A DNA stretch of 10,503 nucleotides. Origin: M3007 sp046299435 (GTDB lineage: Bacteria > Bacteroidota > Bacteroidia > Chitinophagales > Saprospiraceae). A program made the translations under genes and the position numbers. Location: assembly GCA_046299435.1 (NCBI GenBank), contig JBKBIC010000172.1, forward strand, positions 1-10,503. Reading direction: 5' to 3'. Under the pieces are notes generated by a model. The model ran no database searches and was not told the DNA's origin. It worked only from the letters and a program-made list of their open reading frames with translations. Position 1 is the stretch's first letter. Every line of letters starts with the position of its first letter. Positions 6,978 to 10,503 of the stretch are shown here, one piece after another.

Positions 6978-7379
6978 TTTCACATACTTTAAAAAAGACT
7001 GGGTCGGCGACCTGCGCCGCGAACATGAATAGGCATGATGCTGGAAAACGGGTTTTCGTACTGCTTTGCCTTGTTCGTGTTTCGCTTGGCTATGGGCTGC
7101 CTCCCGCACCGGATCGGCACGGTGACGCGCCGTCGGGCAGGGATTATTGAAAAAATTCGAGCGGGTAGGCTGCCTTCGCCGATTCCCAAATGATTGAAAC
7201 ACAGGGAATTGGAAAGCCGCCGCCTGAAGAACAGACTTATGGAATGAAGGAAAGCAAGAGATTAGGCCGAGCGGAGATTGGTGTCGGCACGATGTTCATG
7301 GAAAGTGCGCCAAAGGTAAAATGCTCTCCGAATTTGCCCCCGGCGCGGCGCGTTTTTTTCAAAAAATGGTGCGTCATGC
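6978..7379. other. Gene-less stretch between convergent genes
   Basis: About 400 bp between the terminator hairpin and the esterase stop codon hold no convincing gene: short frames on both strands lack recognisable motifs or plausible starts. Visible pieces are a minus-strand TACCTTTG -7 box (7311-7318), several dyads (CACCG/CGGTG around 7109-7126, and a small GGTC-GCC-GACC hairpin near 7000-7020 followed on the minus strand by T6), and repeated AGGCAGCC words on the minus strand. No tRNA, tmRNA or RNase P signature was found. It may be a structured minus-strand RNA or decayed sequence. Confidence 0.4.
7311..7318 (-). promoter_or_regulatory. Orphan -7 element, minus strand
   Basis: CAAAGGTA on the plus strand reads TACCTTTG on the minus strand, the same octamer as the receptor and PorP/SprF promoters. 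It lies downstream of the esterase gene and points into the gene-less stretch, with transcription starting near 7304. No TTG -33 box is present at 17-23 bp, so it could be chance. Confidence 0.25.
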
Positions 7380-8159
7380 TCACAAAACCGTTGCCGGGAA
7401 CAGCCATTCGTACATGGGCTTGAACTCTTTCGACCAGAAGGTTTCCGAGTGTCGGCCCCGGTCGCGGGCCACGACCCGGATTTGGGCATCCGAAAAACCG
7501 CCTTTTTTCAGCGACCAATATGTTGTTTCGAGGGTGGCGGCCATGCCGCCCATCTCTGTCTTGCTGGCGGCGATGTAGAGTTGGCTTTTCACGGACGGGC
7601 TTTTTTCGGCGAGGCTGACCACCTGCGGATTGAACCACAGCGACGGAGAAAGCACGCCAACTTTCCCAAAAACATGACCGAACCGCAGCCCGGCGTACAT
7701 GGCGAGCAGCCCGCCGAGCGATGACCCGACGATGCCTGTCGCCTCGCGGTGCGCCCAAGTGCGGTACTCGCGGTCAATGTACGGCTTCAGGGTGTGCTCG
7801 ATGAATTGCAGGTATTGGTCGCCTTGCCCGCCTCGTTGCCCGCGTTTGAACGGAGCGTATTCGTGCATCCGGTGAATGCCGCCATTATCAATGCCGACCA
7901 AAATGGCCTGTCGTTTCAGGGGTTGCCGGGCCATGAACTCGCGCAGCCGCCAATGCCGGAACGCGGCGGTCGCCGGGTCGAACAAGTTTTGGCCGTCTTG
8001 CAAGTAAATGACCGGGAAACGCCGCGCCGTGTCTGTGTGATAATTTTTGGGCAGCAAAACGCGGATGGCGCGCTGGCGATTTAATTGGGGGATATGGAAC
8101 GGATAATGAACGATTAATTGATTTTCTATTGACCGTTGTTTTTTTTGTATTCGAGGCAT
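7380..8159 (-). CDS. Alpha/beta-hydrolase esterase (putative esterase/Fes-IroE-like family)
   Basis: A 259-residue serine hydrolase. The ATG at 8159 is chosen because it removes 14 upstream codons that lie in the leader repeat. Landmarks of the putative-esterase family are AIRVLLPKNY (31-40), FPVIYLQDGQNLFDP (48-62, strand and oxyanion-loop region), AILVGIDNGG (85-94) with RMHEYAPF (97-104), the nucleophile elbow GSSLGG with Ser147, GVLSPSLWFN (168-177), a probable acid residue near Glu202 in ASKTEMGG, and the catalytic His237 in GRHSETFW. The triad therefore looks complete. There is no signal peptide or lipobox, so it is probably cytoplasmic. Relatives include S-formylglutathione hydrolases, siderophore esterases and uncharacterised carboxylesterases; the substrate cannot be told. 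It is a single gene, converging on the Ppx/GppA-like gene and diverging from glycyl-tRNA synthetase, with no functional link evident to either. Confidence 0.88.
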   Translation of the reverse strand: MPRIQKKQRSIENQLIVHYPFHIPQLNRQRAIRVLLPKNYHTDTARRFPVIYLQDGQNLFDPATAAFRHWRLREFMARQPLKRQAILVGIDNGGIHRMHEYAPFKRGQRGGQGDQYLQFIEHTLKPYIDREYRTWAHREATGIVGSSLGGLLAMYAGLRFGHVFGKVGVLSPSLWFNPQVVSLAEKSPSVKSQLYIAASKTEMGGMAATLETTYWSLKKGGFSDAQIRVVARDRGRHSETFWSKEFKPMYEWLFPATVL

Positions 8160-8175
8160 TGAGATAATTATAAAC

Positions 8176-8193
8176 GATGAGTTATGAGTGATG
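8176..8193 (-). repeat. ACTCATA leader repeat before the esterase gene
   Basis: On the coding strand the leader reads CATCACTCATAACTCATC, with CTCAT repeated at 8-nt spacing, then an AT-rich stretch (TTTATAATTATCTCA) to the ATG at 8159. It is short and imperfect, but its placement agrees with the leader repeats of the other genes. Confidence 0.4.
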
Positions 8194-8362
8194 TGCCTCA
8201 CAACTTATTGAGCGTCGGCGACTTGCCGAGAAGTTCATCCAACCCGAAAGGCGCATTAAACCGACCGTGCCCCAAAAAGTTTTGGCAAGGCGGCGGCGGC
8301 CGTGTTTTTGCAAAATCCCTTCCGAGTTTCCCGGCCTTTTCTCGACTTTTGCGGCCTCGAAA

Positions 8363-8460
8363 ACGGTTTTGAGTTCCGAGTATTGGGTTTTGAGTAGCGG
8401 CTCGAAACCCGAATCCAAACCCGAAACTCAAAACTCAAAACTGAACAACTCAAAACTGAC
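8363..8460 (+). promoter_or_regulatory. Repeat-rich, foldable leader of glycyl-tRNA synthetase
   Basis: ACTCAAAACT occurs exactly three times (8426-8435, 8433-8442, 8448-8457) and ends 4 bp before the ATG at 8462. Upstream lie complementary words: GTTTTGAGTT (8366-8375) is the exact reverse complement of AACTCAAAAC in the repeats, and GGGTTTTGAG (8385-8394) can pair with CTCGAAACCC (8401-8410), with one wobble, around a 6-nt loop. Two exclusive folds are therefore possible. No exact TAnnTTTG box was found in the 302-bp gap between the esterase and this gene; near matches are at about 8268-8275 and 8344-8351. There is no T-box signature. Confidence 0.5.
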
Positions 8461-8461
8461 A

Positions 8462-10009
8462 ATGCAAGAAGATCTTTTCAAACGCCTCGTGTCGCACTGC
8501 AAGGAATATGGTTTCATCTATCCGTCGTCTGAAGTGTACGACGGCCTGAACGGCGTGTACGATTACGGCCCGATGGGCGTGGAATTGAAAAACAACATCA
8601 AAGATTATTGGTGGAAGGCGATGGTGCAGATGCACGAGAACATCACCGGGCTGGATTCGGCCATTTTCATGCACCCGAAAATCTGGAAGGCCAGCGGCCA
8701 CGTGGACGCTTTCAACGACCCGCTGGTGGACAACAAGGACTCGAAAAAACGCTTCCGCGCCGACGTGCTCATCGAAAGCGTGATTGACAAATACGAGGAC
8801 AAAGCCGAAAAAGAGGTCGAAAAAGCCCGCAAAAAGTTCGGTGAGTCGTTCGACGAGGCCCTGTTCCGGCAGACGAACCCGCGTGTGCTGGAAAATTTGC
8901 AGAAAAAAGAGGCCCTCGAAAAACGCCTTGCCTCGGCCATGAAAGCCAACGACATGGCCGAAATGAAGGCCATGATTGACGAACTGGAAATTGCCGACCC
9001 GGACACCGGCTCGCGCAACTGGACGGAAGTGCGGCAGTTCAACCTGATGTTTTCGACGCAGATGTCGAACATCGCGGGCGACGACGGCAAACTTTACCTG
9101 CGGCCCGAAACGGCGCAGGGCATTTTTGTCAACTTCCTGAACGTGCAAAAAACGGCGCGCGGCAAGGTGCCGTTCGGCATCGCGCAAATCGGCAAGGCGT
9201 TCCGCAACGAAATCGTGGCGCGGCAATTCATCTTCCGAATGCGCGAGTTCGAGCAGATGGAGATGCAGTTTTTCGTGCGCCCCGGCACCGAAATGGAGTG
9301 GTACAACTACTGGAAAGCCAAGCGCATGGCGTGGCACGCCGCCGTCAACCCTTCGGAAAAACTGCGGTTCAAAGACCACGACAACCTCGCGCACTATGCC
9401 AATGCTGCGGTGGACGTGCAATTTGAATTTCCGTTCGGCTTCAAAGAATTGGAAGGCATCCACTCGCGGACAGACTTCGACCTCAGCGCGCACCAAGAAT
9501 TATCGGGCCGCAAACTCCAATACTTCGACCCTGAGCTGAACGAAAACTATGTGCCATACGTCGTCGAAACCTCCGTCGGTTGCGACCGGATGTTCCTCGC
9601 GGTGCTTTCCAACGCGCTGGTCGAGGAGACCGTGCCCGACGCGCAAGGCGAGGACAGCACCCGCACGGTGCTCCGCATCCCGCCCGCGCTCGCGCCCGTG
9701 AAGTGCGCCGTGTTGCCCATCGTTCGGAACAAAGAGGAGATTGTCGAGAAGGCCCGTTCGGTGTTCAACCAATTGAAATTCAGTTTCTTGTGTCAATACG
9801 ACGAGAAGGATGCCATTGGCCGCCGCTACCGTCGGCAGGATGCCATCGGCACGCCGTATGCCATCACGATTGACTTCGAGACTTTGGAAAACGACACCGT
9901 GACCATCCGCGAGCGCGACTCGATGCAGCAAATTCGAGTACCGATTTCGGAGGTCGAAAAAATTGTATCCGAGAAAGTTGATATGCGGAAACTGTTGTCA
10001 GCCATTTAA
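8462..10009 (+). CDS. glyQS: Glycyl-tRNA synthetase, dimeric type
   Basis: A 515-residue class II aminoacyl-tRNA synthetase that charges tRNA-Gly with glycine in the cytoplasm. The ATG at 8462 gives the family start MQEDLFKRLVSHCKEYGFIY; 65 open codons upstream are leader. Signatures are SSEVYDGLNGVYDYGPMGVE (22-41), HPKIWKASGHVDAFNDP (71-87), LRPETAQGIFVNF (213-225), motif 2 with FRNE (247-250) and REFEQMEMQFF (261-271), LEGIHSRTDFDLSAH (330-344), motif 3 with VETSVGCDRMFLAVL (368-382), and an anticodon-binding domain at about 405-510 (LAPVKCAVLPI, DAIGRRYRRQDAIGTPYAIT). A charged helical insertion lies between 105 and 185. It is the single-chain alpha2 form, not the glyQ/glyS alpha-beta type. 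It appears intact and is an essential gene transcribed alone. Confidence 0.97.
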   Translation: MQEDLFKRLVSHCKEYGFIYPSSEVYDGLNGVYDYGPMGVELKNNIKDYWWKAMVQMHENITGLDSAIFMHPKIWKASGHVDAFNDPLVDNKDSKKRFRADVLIESVIDKYEDKAEKEVEKARKKFGESFDEALFRQTNPRVLENLQKKEALEKRLASAMKANDMAEMKAMIDELEIADPDTGSRNWTEVRQFNLMFSTQMSNIAGDDGKLYLRPETAQGIFVNFLNVQKTARGKVPFGIAQIGKAFRNEIVARQFIFRMREFEQMEMQFFVRPGTEMEWYNYWKAKRMAWHAAVNPSEKLRFKDHDNLAHYANAAVDVQFEFPFGFKELEGIHSRTDFDLSAHQELSGRKLQYFDPELNENYVPYVVETSVGCDRMFLAVLSNALVEETVPDAQGEDSTRTVLRIPPALAPVKCAVLPIVRNKEEIVEKARSVFNQLKFSFLCQYDEKDAIGRRYRRQDAIGTPYAITIDFETLENDTVTIRERDSMQQIRVPISEVEKIVSEKVDMRKLLSAI

Positions 10010-10038
10010 GAAAGAGGCACACAGGTTTCCAGCCAGTC

Positions 10039-10084
10039 AAAAAAACGAGGGGTTTGCTGCGGGTTTTCCCGGCGGCAGACCCCT
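10039..10084 (-). terminator. Terminator-like hairpin with its T run on the minus strand
   Basis: The arm at 10048-10063 pairs with 10068-10084 around a TTTT loop, with one bulged base and two wobbles: AGGGGT/ACCCCT at the base and CGGG/CCCG at the tip. On the plus strand no T run follows. A7 at 10039-10045 precedes the hairpin, so a minus-strand transcript would make the hairpin and then a U7 run. It lies 30 bp after the glycyl-tRNA synthetase stop. It may still end that mRNA by hairpin alone, but its polarity favours stopping antisense transcription into the gene. Confidence 0.6.
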
Positions 10085-10113
10085 TCGCATTGCAAAAACT
10101 TATGAGCCGATTT

Positions 10114-10143
10114 TTGGACGTTTGCCGGTAGTGTTTACTTTTG
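10114..10143 (+). promoter_or_regulatory. Upstream Bacteroidota promoter (P1)
   Basis: TTG (10114-10116, preceded by TTT) and TACTTTTG (10136-10143) are separated by 19 bp, an exact fit to TTG-N17-23-TAnnTTTG. The start would be near 10150. It lies about 190 bp before the PorP/SprF-like start, and a hairpin with T5 intervenes, so it may drive a small RNA or an attenuated leader. Confidence 0.55.
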
Positions 10144-10149
10144 CTCGCC

Positions 10150-10228
10150 CACTTGTGGCAAGGCTTTTGTTTCCCGTCCGTAACGTAATCCGGTTCGCTT
10201 CTTTCTTCCCTTCTTCAACCGGCTTTTT
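10150..10228 (+). ncRNA. Candidate small RNA or attenuated leader
   Basis: This stretch of about 80 nt runs from the expected start of P1 to a hairpin, CCGGTT (10190-10195) with AACCGG (10217-10222), followed by CTTTTT. A small 5' dyad, CCA-CTTG-TGG near 10149-10158, is also present. It has no start codon with a meaningful frame and no match to an RNA family I know. The terminator loop is long (21 nt), so termination may be weak; the transcript could read on into the PorP/SprF-like gene. Confidence 0.3.
10190..10228 (+). terminator. Weak intrinsic terminator or attenuator
   Basis: A 6-bp perfect stem (CCGGTT/AACCGG) with a pyrimidine-rich 21-nt loop is followed after one C by T5 (10224-10228). 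It lies between promoters P1 and P2. Confidence 0.35.
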
Positions 10229-10273
10229 CGTAGTTAAAAATCACTATTTGCAAGGTAATCAACGGTTTAAAGG

Positions 10274-10304
10274 TTGTCATGGCTGCCCTGTGCAGCTACC
10301 TTTG
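10274..10304 (+). promoter_or_regulatory. Promoter P2 for the PorP/SprF-like gene
   Basis: TTG (10274-10276) and TACCTTTG (10297-10304) are separated by 20 bp, matching the Bacteroidota promoter form. Transcription would begin near 10311, leaving a leader of about 20-25 nt before the GTG start. This is the best-formed promoter in the window. Confidence 0.65.
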
Positions 10305-10329
10305 CACGAATTTTTCAAACTAAACACAG

Positions 10330-10503
10330 GTGCTTGTGGGAATACAATTACACTTCCGTCGCCTCTTTTTGCTGCTTGCATGCGCCACTTTTTCCAGCCT
10401 TTCGGCGCAGGACATCCACTGGTCGCAGTTCGGCAATTCGCCGCTCAACCTTAGCCCCGGCCAGACGGGCGTTTTCGGTGGCGATATGCGTTTCGCGGCC
10501 AAC
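10330..10503 (+). CDS. PorP/SprF-family T9SS membrane protein, N-terminal fragment
   Basis: The first 58 codons of a gene cut by the window edge. The frame opens after a TAA at 10321. There is no ATG before the signal peptide, so GTG at 10330 or at 10336 is the start; both precede a signal peptide HFRRLFLLLACATFSSLSAQ with cleavage after SAQ or SA. The mature start, DIHWSQFGNSPLNLSPGQTG, followed by FGGDMRFAAN, is the family hallmark (usual form QD-x-x-FSQ-F-x-x-SPL-x-LNPA-x-TG-x-F-x-GD-x-R). PorP/SprF proteins are outer-membrane beta-barrels tied to type IX secretion and gliding and often sit beside large secreted adhesins. Promoter P2 lies directly upstream, so this is probably the first gene of its operon. 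Family call sure; which paralog is not known. Confidence 0.85.
   Translation, partial: MLVGIQLHFRRLFLLLACATFSSLSAQDIHWSQFGNSPLNLSPGQTGVFGGDMRFAAN

Noticed and set aside
6744..7202. A 152-codon minus-strand frame across the inverted repeat
   Set aside because: It runs through the palindrome and the terminator hairpin and overlaps the end of the Ppx/GppA-like gene; the translation is low-complexity and has no known motif.
7190..7423. A 77-codon plus-strand frame in the gene-less stretch
   Set aside because: No motif, no plausible start signal, and it overlaps the 3' end of the esterase gene.
8450..9496. A 348-codon minus-strand frame opposite glycyl-tRNA synthetase
   Set aside because: It is antisense to a highly conserved synthetase and its translation has no recognisable family features.

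Overview
The window looks like chromosomal DNA from a GC-rich member of the Bacteroidota, most likely the Saprospiria/Lewinella side of the phylum (inference). Four things point there: a TonB-dependent receptor with an N-terminal carboxypeptidase-regulatory-like domain, a DUF5689 lipoprotein, the N-terminus of a PorP/SprF-type protein of the type IX secretion system, and several copies of the phylum's -7 promoter element TAnnTTTG. The start codons lack good Shine-Dalgarno sequences, which also fits.

Layout. A strong bidirectional terminator (4-50) closes a minus-strand pair: a TonB-dependent receptor (1523-4282) followed by a DUF5689 / choice-of-anchor lipoprotein (70-1401). Diverging from the receptor is a secreted endonuclease/exonuclease/phosphatase-fold enzyme (4628-5683). 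These three genes plausibly form one envelope module: a secreted nuclease or phosphodiesterase, a surface OB-fold lipoprotein and an outer-membrane importer, for using extracellular nucleic acid or phosphoester. Next comes a membrane-anchored, Ppx/GppA-like ASKHA-fold protein (5818-6834) with its own promoter. It is followed by a 545-bp gene-less stretch with a perfect 25-bp inverted repeat and a terminator hairpin. A cytoplasmic alpha/beta-hydrolase esterase (7380-8159, minus) then diverges from glycyl-tRNA synthetase (8462-10009, plus). The last 500 bp hold two good Bacteroidota promoters, a possible small RNA between them, and the first 58 codons of a PorP/SprF-family gene cut by the window edge.

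A recurring structure that gene calls do not explain lies in the leaders. Five of the six complete genes have a short-period, G-poor repeat in the mRNA leader just before the start codon. The repeat word differs at each gene (AAATCNN, TTTTCAAC, CACTAATCACT, ACTCATA, ACTCAAA). At the receptor and at glycyl-tRNA synthetase the complementary word occurs further upstream, so the leader could fold on itself. This is the most unusual pattern I see. The Ppx/GppA-like membrane protein is the most interesting single gene.
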